From positions 3,930,001 through 3,994,000 of the forward strand of contig NZ_CP032509.1 of assembly GCF_003952725.1 (NCBI RefSeq): DNA of 64,000 nucleotides, written 5' to 3'. The position numbers and the translations under genes are program-made. Below the pieces are notes generated by a model. That model was given only the letters and a program-made list of their open reading frames with translations, was not told the DNA's origin and searched no databases. This document shows, piece after piece, positions 31,343-41,085 of this stretch (its first letter is position 1; each line of letters begins with the position of its first letter). This DNA is from Georhizobium profundi (GTDB lineage: Bacteria; Pseudomonadota; Alphaproteobacteria; Rhizobiales; Rhizobiaceae).

Positions 31343-32239
31343 ATGCGCGTTCTGGTGACCGGCGGCACTGGGTATGTCGGACGCTTCATCGTCGAAGCGA
31401 TGCTGCGAGAGGGCTTCGAGGTCATCGTCGCCGGCCGGCAACCGCCGCGGTCCGATCTCTTCAGTGCGCCGGTAGCCTTCAGGCCGCTCGACCTCGATCC
31501 CGATACCGACCAAACCGCCCTCCTCGAGGGTGTCGACTGGATGGTGCATGGCGCGTTCGATCATGTCGCGGGCAAGTATCGAGGCGGCGAAGGCGATGAT
31601 CCGACACGGTTCATCCGGCTCAACCGGGAGGGCAGCATCGCGCTTTTTGAGACAGCAAAGGCCCATGGCGTCCGCCGCGCCCTCTTTCTTTCGAGCCGCG
31701 CCGTTTACGGGCCACAGGGCCGACCAACAGTGCTAACCGAAGAAACTCTCGCCAAGCCCGATACGCGCTATGGCCAGGTGAAGCTCGACGTGGAGCGCGC
31801 GCTGTCCGATCTCGCTTCGGAAGACTTTGTCGCAGCAAGCCTCAGGGTGACAGGTGTCTATGGCGCCCACTGCGCTGGTGCGGACCACAAGTGGCAGAGG
31901 CTGTTTTCGGATTTCCTCGCTGGTCGCAGCATTGCGCCGCGCATTGCCACAGAGGTGCACGGGGACGATGTCGCGCAGGCGGCGCTGCTGCTTCTTCGGC
32001 ACGAAACTGCCGGCAGCGTCGCGGGTCGGACCTTCAATGTGTCGGACATCCTTCTCGACCAACGCGATCTACTCGCTCGCGTGGCCTCGCTGCTCGATGT
32101 TCCAATCCAACTGCCGCCGCCCGGCGATCCGGCAAGCGTGGATGTCATGGATTGCACGGCAATCCAGGGGCTTGGATGGCGGCCGGGGGGCTTCGAGAAA
32201 CTCTATGCCGTTCTTCCAGACCTTGTGCGGACGCTCTGA
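31343..32239 (+). CDS. sqdC: Sulfolipid-operon NAD-dependent epimerase/reductase-like protein
   Basis: 298 residues from ATG 31343. SDR-type: the NAD motif MRVLVTGGTGYVGRF, ALFLSSRAVYGPQG (~110-123), TRYGQVKLDVERAL with the Tyr-x-x-x-Lys pair, and LRVTGVYGAH. In Rhodobacter an sqdC mutant accumulates sulfoquinovosyl-dihydroxyacetone, so SqdC acts after UDP-sulfoquinovose formation. Named from operon order sqdB-sqdD-sqdC; sequence alone would say only 'NAD-dependent epimerase'. Confidence 0.82.
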   Translation: MRVLVTGGTGYVGRFIVEAMLREGFEVIVAGRQPPRSDLFSAPVAFRPLDLDPDTDQTALLEGVDWMVHGAFDHVAGKYRGGEGDDPTRFIRLNREGSIALFETAKAHGVRRALFLSSRAVYGPQGRPTVLTEETLAKPDTRYGQVKLDVERALSDLASEDFVAASLRVTGVYGAHCAGADHKWQRLFSDFLAGRSIAPRIATEVHGDDVAQAALLLLRHETAGSVAGRTFNVSDILLDQRDLLARVASLLDVPIQLPPPGDPASVDVMDCTAIQGLGWRPGGFEKLYAVLPDLVRTL

Positions 32240-32254
32240 ACTGGCGGTCCCTTG

Positions 32255-32575
32255 TCAGGCGTCGAGCGCCTTCTTTTCCTTCTCCGCCCAGTCCTTGCCA
32301 GCCTCGCCACCCCAGAGAAGCCAGGCGACGTAGCCTGCTGAAGGGTTGTCGTCATCGCCGAAATTCTTGGCGCGCTTATCGACCTTATGGCGGGCGAAAT
32401 AGCTGGCCATGCGCTTCACTGTGTCATCAGAGAGCGACTTGCGGTTCTTCAGGTCGCGAGCCCTGGCAACACCGACGTCGGTCCCGCCGCGCTTGAACTT
32501 TGCGCGAAGGTCGAGACCCTTTTCGGCTGCATCCGCCACTGCCTTCGGCGGTACATGATCGGTTGTCTTCGCCAT
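32255..32575 (-). CDS. Small conserved protein with a GYVAWLLWGG motif
   Basis: 106 residues from ATG 32575 (MAKTTDHVPPKAV). Conserved-looking blocks are KSLSDDTVKRMASYFARHKV and AGYVAWLLWGGEAGKDWA. I recall this combination in small bacterial and phage-encoded proteins of unknown role, but cannot name a family. The protein is basic in the middle and has no signal peptide or membrane helix. It converges on sqdC and is read in the same direction as ruvB, whose gene ends 60 bp upstream. Confidence 0.7.
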   Translation of the reverse strand: MAKTTDHVPPKAVADAAEKGLDLRAKFKRGGTDVGVARARDLKNRKSLSDDTVKRMASYFARHKVDKRAKNFGDDDNPSAGYVAWLLWGGEAGKDWAEKEKKALDA

Positions 32576-32634
32576 ATGATGCTCCTTCATCCTGATCGTG
32601 GAGCATCAACTCAAAGGCGCGAAAAAGCGTTCCG

Positions 32635-33675
32635 TCAGTCCTCGTCGAACTGAATGCGGAACTGCGTCGCCTCCAGGTCTTTCGGAGCATTGAGACCAAG
32701 GTGCTTCCAGGCGTTGGCGGTCAGGACGCGGCCACGCGGCGTGCGCTGGATGAAGCCCTGCTGGATCAGATAGGGCTCGATGATGTCCTCGATCGCGTCG
32801 CGCGGTTCAGACAAGCCAGCGGCAATCGTCTCGATGCCCACCGGGCCGCCACCGAAGTTCTTGGCGATCATGAAGAGATAACGCCGGTCGAGCTGGTCGA
32901 GGCCGAGCGCGTCCACTTCAAGGCGCGTCAGCGCCTCGTCGGCGACCTTGCGGTCTACGGCTTCGGCGCGCGCGACCTCGGCGAAATCGCGCACTCGGCG
33001 CAGCAGCCTGCCGGCGATACGCGGCGTGCCACGGGCGCGGCGGGCGACTTCCAGCGCGCCATCCTCGGTCATCGGCAAGCCCATGATGCGGGCGCCACGC
33101 CGGACGATGCTTTCGAGTTCCGCCACCGTATAGAAGTTGAGCCGCACCGGAATGCCGAAGCGGTCGCGCAGCGGCGTGGTCAAAAGCCCAAGCCGTGTCG
33201 TTGCCGCCACCAGCGTGAATTTCGCCAGATCGATCTTCACCGACCGCGCGGCCGGACCTTCGCCGATGATGAGATCGAGCTGGAAGTCCTCCATAGCCGG
33301 ATAGAGAATTTCTTCCACCGCCGGGCTCAAACGATGGATCTCGTCGATGAAGAGCACATCGCGCTCTTCGAGATTGGTCAGAAGAGCAGCGAGATCGCCG
33401 GCCTTGGCGATGACGGGGCCGGACGTCGCGCGGAAATTGACGCCGAGTTCCTTGGCCATGATCTGCGCGAGCGTCGTCTTGCCGAGACCGGGCGGGCCGA
33501 CGAAGAGCACGTGATCCAACGCCTCGCCACGTGCCTTGGCAGCCTCGATGAAGATCTTGAGGTTCGCGCGCGCTTCTGCCTGGCCGGTGAAATCATCAAG
33601 CGTCTGCGGCCGCAGCGACGCCTCCGCATCCTCGCCACGCTTTTCCGGGTCAATCAGACGGGCGGGATCACTCAT
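32635..33675 (-). CDS. ruvB: Holliday junction branch-migration helicase RuvB
   Basis: 346 residues. AAA+ motor: Walker [21 protein letters not shown] (~65-84), Walker [24 protein letters not shown] arginine-finger region, and a C-terminal winged helix ending [11 protein letters not shown]. RuvB powers branch migration with RuvA and RuvC. Gap from ruvA is 78 bp, same strand. Confidence 0.97.
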   Translation of the reverse strand: MSDPARLIDPEKRGEDAEASLRPQTLDDFTGQAEARANLKIFIEAAKARGEALDHVLFVGPPGLGKTTLAQIMAKELGVNFRATSGPVIAKAGDLAALLTNLEERDVLFIDEIHRLSPAVEEILYPAMEDFQLDLIIGEGPAARSVKIDLAKFTLVAATTRLGLLTTPLRDRFGIPVRLNFYTVAELESIVRRGARIMGLPMTEDGALEVARRARGTPRIAGRLLRRVRDFAEVARAEAVDRKVADEALTRLEVDALGLDQLDRRYLFMIAKNFGGGPVGIETIAAGLSEPRDAIEDIIEPYLIQQGFIQRTPRGRVLTANAWKHLGLNAPKDLEATQFRIQFDED

Positions 33676-33753
33676 GGGCGTTGGCCAAGGTCGGTAAATG
33701 GGTCATGCCGTCGGTGTAGTCCAGCCGCCCCGCGCCCGCAATCGCACCGCAGC

Positions 33754-34368
33754 TCACCGCGCCAGCTCCTTCAGCCCCAGCCGGATGAGCTTGGCGCTGT
33801 CGGCGTCTTCGCCGGCAGTCCTTACCGCGGCGGCGACGGCGCTGGCGGCCTGGTCGCGGGAATAGCCGAGATTGGTGAGCGCGGAGACAGCGTCCGAGAT
33901 GGGTGCGGAGGCGACGCCTTCGCCGAGTTCTTGCTTGAAGCCGATCGAGCCCGCGGCATCGCCGGCGAAGGCCGGCGCCTTCGCTTTCAGTTCCGTGACG
34001 ATGCGCAAGGCGACCTTTGGGCCGATGCCGGGTGCGCGCGCCACGGTCGCTTTATCCTGCAGCGCAATGGCATTGGCGAGCTCGGATGCCGTCAGCGTGG
34101 TCAACACAGCAAGCGCCACCTTGGAGCCGACGCCCTGCACGCTTTGCAGCAGGCGGAACCATTCGCGCTCCAGCATGCTCAGGAAACCATAGAGCCGGAA
34201 CACATCCTCGCGCACATAGGTCTCGATATGGAGGATCACGGCTTCGCCGACGGTCAGTTTCGACAATGTGCGGCCGGAGCAGTAGGCGACATAGCCGACG
34301 CCATGCACGTCGATGACGACATGGTCCTCGCCGATTTCGTCCACCGTGCCTTTCAGTTTTCCGATCAT
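33754..34368 (-). CDS. ruvA: Holliday junction protein RuvA
   Basis: 204 residues. Domain I ([20 protein letters not shown] with VGYVAYCSG), domain II with two helix-hairpin-helix motifs ([16 protein letters not shown] and [14 protein letters not shown]), and a C-terminal UBA-like domain ([20 protein letters not shown]) that contacts RuvB. Normal length. 19 bp after ruvC. Confidence 0.97.
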   Translation of the reverse strand: MIGKLKGTVDEIGEDHVVIDVHGVGYVAYCSGRTLSKLTVGEAVILHIETYVREDVFRLYGFLSMLEREWFRLLQSVQGVGSKVALAVLTTLTASELANAIALQDKATVARAPGIGPKVALRIVTELKAKAPAFAGDAAGSIGFKQELGEGVASAPISDAVSALTNLGYSRDQAASAVAAAVRTAGEDADSAKLIRLGLKELAR

Positions 34369-34387
34369 CGAACAGCTATCCGGTTCT

Positions 34388-34900
34388 CTAAGCGCTCGCG
34401 AGCCTCAACCGGCCGGCTGCGCTCTGGCGATGGTGGGCGTGGCAGATGGCGATGGCAATCGCGTCCGCGGCATCGTCGGTGTCGAACGTCGCCTTGGGCA
34501 GCAGCACCTTCACCATCATGTGAATCTGCGCCTTGTCGCCGTGGCCGACGCCGATCACGGTTTTCTTGACAGCATTGGGCGCGTATTCGGCGACCGGCAG
34601 GCCGGCAAGCGCCGGCACCAGCATGACGACGCCACGCGCCTGGCCGAGCTTCAGGGTCGCGACGGCATCCTTGTTGACGAAAGTCTGTTCCACGGCGGCT
34701 TCATCGGGCTTCATGTCATGAAGAATGGCGGCGAGGCCTTCGTGCAGTTGCTTGAGACGGGTCGCCAGATCGCATTTCTCGTCAGACCTTATCGTGCCTG
34801 ATCCCACGAAGCGCAGCGAGTTGCCGAGCGCATCGACCATCGCCCAGCCGGTACGGCGAAGGCCCGGATCGATACCCATGATGCGAATCGTCTGTTGCAT
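34388..34900 (-). CDS. ruvC: Crossover-junction endonuclease RuvC
   Basis: 170 residues from ATG 34900 ([20 protein letters not shown]). The first catalytic Asp lies in [11 protein letters not shown], a Glu in [20 protein letters not shown], and the late acidic pair in [15 protein letters not shown]. RuvC cuts Holliday junctions. First gene of ruvC-ruvA-ruvB, divergent from the oxidoreductase gene. Confidence 0.97.
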   Translation of the reverse strand: MQQTIRIMGIDPGLRRTGWAMVDALGNSLRFVGSGTIRSDEKCDLATRLKQLHEGLAAILHDMKPDEAAVEQTFVNKDAVATLKLGQARGVVMLVPALAGLPVAEYAPNAVKKTVIGVGHGDKAQIHMMVKVLLPKATFDTDDAADAIAIAICHAHHRQSAAGRLRLASA

Positions 34901-35067
34901 GCGCGAAACCCTAGCTGCTGATGCCCTGTTCTGCCACGTATCTCGTGAACAAAAGAGAAACAAAATGGGGATCGAATCGCGGACATCGATCGACGATGGT
35001 GGCGGTGGCGTGTCGCAGCACCTAAATTCCTTTCAACACACACGCTTCCGCTGCCAAAGGACCAGTC

Positions 35068-36072
35068 ATGGTACCCCTTTCCATTCTCGATCTTTCGCCC
35101 ATCGCCGAAAACCAGACGCCGGCCGATGCGCTGAAAGGCTCCCTGAAGCTTGCCCAGAAAGCCGAGGCGCTTGGCTATAATCGCTTCTGGCTTGCCGAAC
35201 ATCACAATATGCACGGTATTGCGTCCGCCGCGACGGCCGTCGTGATCGGCCATGTCGCCGGTGGGACGAAGACGATCCGCGTCGGCTCGGGCGGCGTCAT
35301 GCTGCCGAACCACTCCCCGCTCGTGATCGCCGAACAGTTCGGCACGCTGGAGGCCCTCTATCCCGGCCGCATCGATCTCGGGCTTGGCCGTGCTCCCGGC
35401 ACCGACGGTCTGACCGCACGGGCGTTGCGCCGCAACCTCGATGCCGGTGCGGAGAATTTTCCGAACGACGTGGTGGAATTGATGACGTTGCTCGGACCTG
35501 CGCAGCCCGGCCAGCGCGTGCATGCAGTGCCTGGAGAGAACTCGAACGTGCCGATCTGGCTCTTGGGCTCCAGCCTCTATTCCGCGCAACTCGCGGCCAT
35601 GCTCGGCCTGCCATTCGCCTTCGCGTCGCATTTCGCGCCGGATTCGCTGATGCAGGCGCTTGCCATCTACCGCGAGAAGTTCCAGCCCTCCGCCGTGCTG
35701 GACAAGCCCTATGCCATGGCCGGCGTCATGGCCGCACCTGCCGAGACCGACGAGGAAGGCGCGTTTCTCTTCACCTCGGCGCAACAGCAATTCGTCAATC
35801 TGCGGCGCGGCACGCCGGGACGGACACCGAAGCCGGTCCACTCTATGGACGACATCTGGACCGCGCACGAGAAGATCGGCATCGAGCACACCTTCCAGTA
35901 CGCGCTCGTCGGTTCGCCCGAGACGGTGCGCGAAAAGACCGATCGGTTCCTTGAGCTGACCCAGGTGGACGAGCTGATCGTTTCCTTGCCGATCTACGAT
36001 CTCGACAAGCGGCTGCGGGGCCTCGAAATCCTGGCCGGCATGCGCGACCAGATGGCGAAGCACGCTGCCTGA
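35068..36072 (+). CDS. LLM-class (luciferase-like) flavin-dependent oxidoreductase
   Basis: 334 residues. Single TIM-barrel LLM domain: [20 protein letters not shown] opens it, [20 protein letters not shown] gives the flavin-site His/Asn segment (~43-62), [20 protein letters not shown] (~73-92) and [13 protein letters not shown] follow. This subgroup (alkanal monooxygenase-like) has no assigned substrate. It is divergent from ruvC and probably monocistronic. Confidence 0.88.
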   Translation: MVPLSILDLSPIAENQTPADALKGSLKLAQKAEALGYNRFWLAEHHNMHGIASAATAVVIGHVAGGTKTIRVGSGGVMLPNHSPLVIAEQFGTLEALYPGRIDLGLGRAPGTDGLTARALRRNLDAGAENFPNDVVELMTLLGPAQPGQRVHAVPGENSNVPIWLLGSSLYSAQLAAMLGLPFAFASHFAPDSLMQALAIYREKFQPSAVLDKPYAMAGVMAAPAETDEEGAFLFTSAQQQFVNLRRGTPGRTPKPVHSMDDIWTAHEKIGIEHTFQYALVGSPETVREKTDRFLELTQVDELIVSLPIYDLDKRLRGLEILAGMRDQMAKHAA

Positions 36073-36196
36073 AACGCTGATGAACGGCGTATGAACCGGC
36101 GGTCCATCCTTGGTTCAGGATGGGCCCGCTAAATCTCTCTCCATGCTTCGCCCCTGAATGCATCGCAGAGCCGAAAAAGGCCGCAAGGAGAGTGAG

Positions 36197-36844
36197 ATGA
36201 AAAAGTTCGTAATCGCCGCAGCTGCATCGCTGGCCGCACTGGTCGCATTGCCGAGCATCGCGTCCGCAGCGCCAGGCTTTGTCACGACCAATCTGAATGT
36301 GCGGTCCGGTCCCGGCACGCAATATCCCGCCGTCACGGTCTTTCCGGCCGGCGCCCGCGTCGAAGTCATCGGCTGCACGGCCGGCCCCGGCTGGTGCGAC
36401 GTGCAGGGCGGCGGCGTACGCGGCTGGGTTTCGGCCAGCTACCTCGATCTCGCTTATGACAATAGCCGCGTCCGCGCGCCGAGCTATGTCGCACGCATCG
36501 GCATCCCGACGGTCACCTTCTCCATCGGCAATTACTGGGACCGCCACTACCGCGGCCAAGGTTTCTACCGTGACCGCGGGCGTTACGAAGGCCGTCCGGT
36601 CGTTGTCCGTCCCGATCGGCCGGGCCGCCCAGTGATCGTGCAGCCTGACCGCCCGGGTCGCCCCGGCGTTGGCAATCCAGGCCGCCCTGATCGGGTCGAG
36701 CGCCGCGAAGACCGTCGCGAGTTCCGTCAGGATGCCCGCGAGGATCGCCGCGAGTTCCGCCAGGAACGGCGCGAGGATCGCCGGGAATTCCGACAGGAGC
36801 GTCGTGAAGATCGCCAGGAGCGCCGCGAATTCCGGCAGTTTTGA
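36197..36844 (+). CDS. Exported SH3-domain protein with 11-residue charged repeats
   Basis: 215 residues from ATG 36197 (GGAG upstream). Signal peptide MKKFVIAAAASLAALVALPS ending ASA|APGFV. A bacterial SH3 domain at ~28-92 (TTNLNVRSGPGTQYPAVTVF, RGWVSASYLDL). A Pro/Arg/Gly-rich linker contains repeated RPDRPGRP, and the C-terminal ~45 residues are a tandem 11-residue repeat (REDRREFRQDA, REDRREFRQER twice, then a variant). SH3 domains in exported proteins often contact cell-wall peptides. The highly basic/acidic tail is unusual. Terminator follows. Confidence 0.88.
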   Translation: MKKFVIAAAASLAALVALPSIASAAPGFVTTNLNVRSGPGTQYPAVTVFPAGARVEVIGCTAGPGWCDVQGGGVRGWVSASYLDLAYDNSRVRAPSYVARIGIPTVTFSIGNYWDRHYRGQGFYRDRGRYEGRPVVVRPDRPGRPVIVQPDRPGRPGVGNPGRPDRVERREDRREFRQDAREDRREFRQERREDRREFRQERREDRQERREFRQF

Positions 36845-36869
36845 TGGGCATATGACAGAGATCAAATGA

Positions 36870-36903
36870 AAAAGCCCGCATCGGGGAACCGATGCGGGCT
36901 TTT
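36870..36903. terminator. Bidirectional hairpin terminator
   Basis: Perfect 15-bp stem AAAAGCCCGCATCGG / CCGATGCGGGCTTTT with a four-base loop, between converging SH3-protein and yebC genes. Works on both strands. Confidence 0.9.
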
Positions 36904-36922
36904 GCAATCAAAATGCGATGGT

Positions 36923-37669
36923 TCAGGCAGAGAGCTTCGCCATGACCTCGTCGGAAATTTCAAAGTTAGCGTAGACGTTTTGAACGTCATCGTCATCGTC
37001 GAGCACATCGATGAGCTTCATCACCGATACGGCCTTTTCCTCGTCGACAGGCGTCGAGGTCTGTGGCTTCCAGATCGCCTTGACGGACTCGGCTTCACCC
37101 AGCTTTTCTTCGAGCGCCTTGGACACTTCGCCGATGTCCTCGAAGGCGCAGATCACCACGTGGCCGTTCTCGTCGGAGACGACGTCCTCGGCACCCGCTT
37201 CGATCGCGGCTTCCATCACCGCGTCGGCATCGCCGGCCGCCGACTTGTAGACGATTTCGCCAACGCGGTTGAAGCTGAAGGCCACCGAGCCGGTCTCGCC
37301 GAGCGCGCCACCGGATTTGGTGAACGCCGCCCGCACATTCGATGCGGTGCGGTTGCGGTTGTCGGTCAGCGCTTCCACGATCAGCGCGACGCCGCCCGGG
37401 CCGTAGCCTTCGTAACGAATTTCTTCGTAGTTCTCGGCGTCGCCACCGGATGCCTTCTTGATGGCACGCTCAATGTTGTCCTTGGGCATGGACTGCGCCT
37501 TGGCGTTCTGGATCGCCAGCCGCAGGCGCGGGTTCATCGCCGGGTCCGGCAAACCGCCCTTTGCCGCCACGGTGATTTCGCGCGCGAGCTTGGAGAACAT
37601 CTTGGAGCGCACCGCGTCCTGGCGGCCCTTGCGGTGCATGATGTTCTTGAACTGTGAATGGCCTGCCAT
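36923..37669 (-). CDS. yebC: YebC/PmpR-family protein
   Basis: 248 residues from ATG 37669. Opens [20 protein letters not shown], the family's invariant start (usually GHSKWxxI), followed by [20 protein letters not shown] and the acidic C-terminal domain with [18 protein letters not shown]. YebC/TACO1-type proteins have been linked to transcription regulation and to translation of difficult stretches such as proline runs. The latter is of note because this window encodes two Pro-rich tracts and efp. Confidence 0.95.
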   Translation of the reverse strand: MAGHSQFKNIMHRKGRQDAVRSKMFSKLAREITVAAKGGLPDPAMNPRLRLAIQNAKAQSMPKDNIERAIKKASGGDAENYEEIRYEGYGPGGVALIVEALTDNRNRTASNVRAAFTKSGGALGETGSVAFSFNRVGEIVYKSAAGDADAVMEAAIEAGAEDVVSDENGHVVICAFEDIGEVSKALEEKLGEAESVKAIWKPQTSTPVDEEKAVSVMKLIDVLDDDDDVQNVYANFEISDEVMAKLSA

Positions 37670-37888
37670 GTCGCCTCGCCTTGTTCTTTGTCTGTCGCCC
37701 CGCCGCTGGCATCGTGGATCGGGCTTTGCCGCGCTTATAGAAAAAGCGCTGCCCGTCGTCCAGAACCTCCAATCGCGTTGTCTCGTCTTCGATCGCATTC
37801 ACGATGCCGTGACCGTTGCGATGGCCGGTGGACGTTCGTCCGTTTGACCGTAGTCTTGTCCTCCAGGCATTTCAGCTGAGGGCAGGTC

Positions 37889-38728
37889 ATGATGACGAAC
37901 GTGCTTTCGATGTCTGTCGTGGCGAGCCTTCTCGCCTCAGCGTTCCTCATCTCGCCCGCCATCGCACAGGAACAAATGGCGGTGAGCCAGTGCCAGGCGG
38001 TTGCGACGCGGCTTCCAGCAGCGCAGTTCACCAGCCTCGATGGTGCGGACAGTTTTCTCACCCTTGCCCAGTCGTCTGCCGAGGAGGTGCGGATCACCTT
38101 CGTTGCCCATTCCACTTATCTGATCGAAACGCCCGGCGGCGTGTCGATCGCCACGGATTTCAACGGTTATACGGGCGCGGCGGCAACCCCGACGGTGGTG
38201 ACGATGAACAAGGCCCATTCCGGCCACTACACCGCCAGTCCCGACCCGGCCATCGAGCATGTGCTGCGGGGCTGGAACCCGGAAGGCGGGGCGGCCGACC
38301 ACGATATCGTGGTGGGTGATACCTATATCCGCAATGTCACCACCGACATCCGCGCGGGCTATGAGGGGATGGAGGCGGATGGCAACTCGATCTTCATCTT
38401 CGAGGTCGCCGGCCTTTGCATCGGCCACCTCGGCCACCTGCATCACGCACTCACCGACGAGCACTACGGAGAAATCGGCCGGCTCGACATCGTGATGGTG
38501 CCGACCGATGGCGGACTGACCATGGGTGCGGAGGAGATGAGCCAGGTCGTGCGGCGGCTGCGCTCATCGCTCGTCCTGCCCATGCACAGGATGGGACCAT
38601 CGCTCAGCGCCTTCATCGAACTGATGGGAGAAGACTGGGCAAGAGAGTATGTCGCCGAAACGGGCATCACAGTCTCGCTGCGTAGCCTGCCTGAACGACC
38701 GACCGTGATGATCCTTCAAGGCATGTGA
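37889..38728 (+). CDS. Exported UlaG-like metallo-beta-lactamase-fold protein, metal motif degenerate
   Basis: 279 residues with an N-terminal signal peptide (...LLASAFLISPAIA|QEQM). The core resembles UlaG-like MBL hydrolases: VRITFVAHSTYLIETPGGVS followed by ATDFNGY. The place of the HxHxDH metal site reads TMNKAHSGHY, lacking the first His and the Asp. Later candidate ligands are in IGHLGHLHH, VPTDGG and LPMHRMG. It could be a hydrolase with an altered metal site. Start at 37889 or 37892. Confidence 0.75.
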   Translation: MMTNVLSMSVVASLLASAFLISPAIAQEQMAVSQCQAVATRLPAAQFTSLDGADSFLTLAQSSAEEVRITFVAHSTYLIETPGGVSIATDFNGYTGAAATPTVVTMNKAHSGHYTASPDPAIEHVLRGWNPEGGAADHDIVVGDTYIRNVTTDIRAGYEGMEADGNSIFIFEVAGLCIGHLGHLHHALTDEHYGEIGRLDIVMVPTDGGLTMGAEEMSQVVRRLRSSLVLPMHRMGPSLSAFIELMGEDWAREYVAETGITVSLRSLPERPTVMILQGM

Positions 38729-38793
38729 TCGGAACCCGTTTTCGACCCCAGCGTTTGTTTGGGTGATTCCAACAATAGAAGCCGGAGCAATTA

Positions 38794-39291
38794 ATGGCCG
38801 ATCTCAAGAAAGCAGAAACCGATCCGAAGACCCAGCTCTTCGACGAAATCGACGATCTTCACGCCGGCATGCTGGGCGTCGATGGGTCGGGCTTGCACAT
38901 GCAACCGATGGCTCCGCAGCTTGATCGCAACACCAACTCGATCTGGTTCTTCACCAAGAGCGATACGGATCTGGTGCAGGCGATCACTGCGGGAGCGCAC
39001 GCGCATTTCTGTGTTGTCGGTAAGGACCACGACTATCACGCCTGCGTTTCTGGACCGATCAGCGTCAATCTCGATCCGGCGAAGCGCGACGAATACTGGA
39101 ACAGCGTCGTCGAAGCCTGGTTCGATGGCGGCAAGGATGATCCGAAGCTGACGATGCTGCAGATGAAACTCGTCGACGGCAAGATCTGGGCTTCCACAGA
39201 CAGCAAGATCAAGTTCGGCTGGGAAATCGCCAAGGCAAACCTCACCGACGACATGCCGCATGTCGGCGTGACGAAGGACGTTCGGTTCTGA
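38794..39291 (+). CDS. Pyridoxamine 5'-phosphate oxidase-like (general stress protein 26 type)
   Basis: 165 residues. Split-barrel flavin-binding fold: MLGVDGSGLHMQPMAPQLD, NTNSIWFFTKSDTDLVQAI and FCVVGKDHDYHACVSGPISV are the usual strands of the GSP26/YdaG group. It ends IKFGWEIAKANLTDDMPHVG, as in these proteins. They bind FMN/FAD and are induced by stress in other bacteria; enzymatic role uncertain. Strong terminator follows. Confidence 0.88.
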   Translation: MADLKKAETDPKTQLFDEIDDLHAGMLGVDGSGLHMQPMAPQLDRNTNSIWFFTKSDTDLVQAITAGAHAHFCVVGKDHDYHACVSGPISVNLDPAKRDEYWNSVVEAWFDGGKDDPKLTMLQMKLVDGKIWASTDSKIKFGWEIAKANLTDDMPHVGVTKDVRF

Positions 39292-39324
39292 TCGCCTGAG
39301 GCTTCGATACAAAGCGCACAATGC

Positions 39325-39359
39325 AAAAGGGGCTGGTCCACGGACCAGCCCCTTTTTTT
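39325..39359 (+). terminator. Strong rho-independent terminator
   Basis: Stem AAAAGGGGCTGGTCC / GGACCAGCCCCTTTT with a two-base loop region, ending in seven T. It follows the PNPOx-like gene by 33 bp and may also serve the converging terC-like gene. Confidence 0.9.
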
Positions 39360-39403
39360 GTGCTTGGAAATGGCAGCGCCCCGACCCGGGCGCTGCCGAG
39401 GCT

Positions 39404-40171
39404 TCAACGAGCGGCCGGTGCGCCGGCTGCGTTCTTGCGCTGGCGGGCGCGGCGGGCCAGCATGTTGAGCGCTTCGACAAGGCCCGAAAACGCCATGGCG
39501 GCGTAGATGTAGCCCTTAGGCACATGGAAGCCGAGGCCTTCGGCGATCAGCGTCATGCCGATCATCAGCAGGAACGACAGTGCCAGCATGACGATCGTGG
39601 GGTTATTGCCGATGAAGCGCGACAGCGGGTTGGCCGCCAGCAACATGACGGTCACGGCGCCAATAACGGCGATCACCATGATCGGAACGTGATCGGTCAT
39701 GCCGACGGCGGTGATGATCGAGTCGACCGAGAACACGAGGTCGAGCAGCAGGATCTGAACGATCACGCCGGAGAAGGTCACCGTTGCGGCCTTGCCGATC
39801 ATGTTGTCCTTGGAGTCCTCCACATCGACCGTGTGATGGATTTCCTTGGTCGCCTTCCAGACCAGGAAAAGACCACCGACGAGCAGGATGATGTCACGCC
39901 ATGAGAAGTCCTGGCCGAAGGCGGAGAATACCGGTTCGGTCAACTGCACGATGAAGCTGACGAGCGACAGAAGGCCGAGACGAAGGACGAGCGCGAGGAG
40001 AATGCCGATGCGCCGTGCCCGCTCGCGCTGGCCCTCGGGCAGTTTGTTGGACAGAATAGAAATGAAAATCAGATTGTCGATGCCGAGAACGATTTCCATG
40101 ACAAGGAGCGTCGCAAGCGCCACCCATGCCGCAGGATCGTTCATGAAAGAGAACCAGTCAGCCATTGGCAT
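39404..40171 (-). CDS. TerC-family integral membrane protein
   Basis: 255 residues, seven membrane helices. Helix 1 has [20 protein letters not shown] and helix 5 [20 protein letters not shown], the paired acidic 'ExxLGxDN' / 'DxxFSxDS' motifs of TerC. Family members have been tied to metal export (manganese, calcium) and to tellurite resistance. Start at 40171 or the ATG two codons on. No manganese riboswitch is evident in the short upstream stretch. Confidence 0.92.
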   Translation of the reverse strand: MPMADWFSFMNDPAAWVALATLLVMEIVLGIDNLIFISILSNKLPEGQRERARRIGILLALVLRLGLLSLVSFIVQLTEPVFSAFGQDFSWRDIILLVGGLFLVWKATKEIHHTVDVEDSKDNMIGKAATVTFSGVIVQILLLDLVFSVDSIITAVGMTDHVPIMVIAVIGAVTVMLLAANPLSRFIGNNPTIVMLALSFLLMIGMTLIAEGLGFHVPKGYIYAAMAFSGLVEALNMLARRARQRKNAAGAPAAR

Positions 40172-40248
40172 ATCCGTTCTTGATGATGGCGTGAGAAACA
40201 GAAGTCGAAGTTAGTGCTTGAATCAACGCCCAAGAACGAGGGACCCGT

Positions 40249-41076
40249 TCATGCGTTCCAAAAGGATGGAATGGATTCCGCCAAGCGCGGCCCTAGGCGC
40301 AGCGGCGCCACTTTCTCGGCCAATCCGGTGCGATCGGAAATGTCCACGGCCACACCGCAAATCGTGGCCTCCCCTGCCGCAGCCTCGAAGCGACCCTTGG
40401 GCATCTTGGAGAGGAACCGGTTGAGCGGCTCTTCCTTGTCCATACCAAGCGAGGAATCGTAGTCCCCGCACATGCCGGCGTCCGACATATAGGCCGTGCC
40501 GCCATTGAGGATCTGGCAATCGGCAGTCGGCACATGGGTGTGCGTGCCAACGACGAGGCTTGCCCGTCCGTCGACAAAATGGCCGAAGCACTGCTTTTCG
40601 CTGGTCGCTTCCGCGTGGAAATCAAAAATGACCGCGTCGGCCTGCTCGCCGAGCGGACATGCCGAAAGGATCGCCTCGGCTGCCTGGAACGGGTCGTCCA
40701 GGTCCGGATGCATGAAGACGCGGCCCATGATGTTGGAGACGAGGACCTGGGCTCCATTGCGGGCCCGGTAGAGATTGGCGCCGCGGCCCGGCGTTCCGGC
40801 GGGGAAATTGGCAGGGCGAAGAAACCGCTCCTGGCGCTCGCAAAATTCGATGGCTTCGCGCTGATCCCAGACGTGGTTGCCGGTCGTCATGACGTCCGCT
40901 CCGGCCTGCAGCGTCTGCAGAAGGATTTCCTCGGTCACGCCGAAGCCACCGGCCGCGTTCTCGCCGTTGACGATGACGAAATCGAGCCGGAAATCCGAAA
41001 TCAGTGCGGGAAGTCGATCATAGACGGCCGTGCGCCCGCTGCGCCCGACCATGTCGCCAAGGAAGAGAAGCCTCAT
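40249..41076 (-). CDS. YmdB-like metallophosphoesterase
   Basis: 275 residues. Metal ligands of the TIGR00282 group are all visible: LFLGDMVGRSGR (Asp8), VNGENAAGGFGV, TTGNHVWDQREA, IFDFHAEATSEK and VVGTHTHVPTADC. YmdB-type enzymes hydrolyse cyclic nucleotides (2',3'- or 3',5'-cAMP in Bacillus). It starts 9 bp after the end of the 5-formyl-THF cyclo-ligase gene, probably one operon. Confidence 0.94.
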   Translation of the reverse strand: MRLLFLGDMVGRSGRTAVYDRLPALISDFRLDFVIVNGENAAGGFGVTEEILLQTLQAGADVMTTGNHVWDQREAIEFCERQERFLRPANFPAGTPGRGANLYRARNGAQVLVSNIMGRVFMHPDLDDPFQAAEAILSACPLGEQADAVIFDFHAEATSEKQCFGHFVDGRASLVVGTHTHVPTADCQILNGGTAYMSDAGMCGDYDSSLGMDKEEPLNRFLSKMPKGRFEAAAGEATICGVAVDISDRTGLAEKVAPLRLGPRLAESIPSFWNA

Positions 41077-41085
41077 GGACCGCCT

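Noticed and set aside
36100..36129. Hairpin GGTCCATCCT / AGGATGGGCC before the SH3 gene
   Set aside because: One mismatch, no T-run, and it lies between a stop and a start on the same strand; role undecidable.
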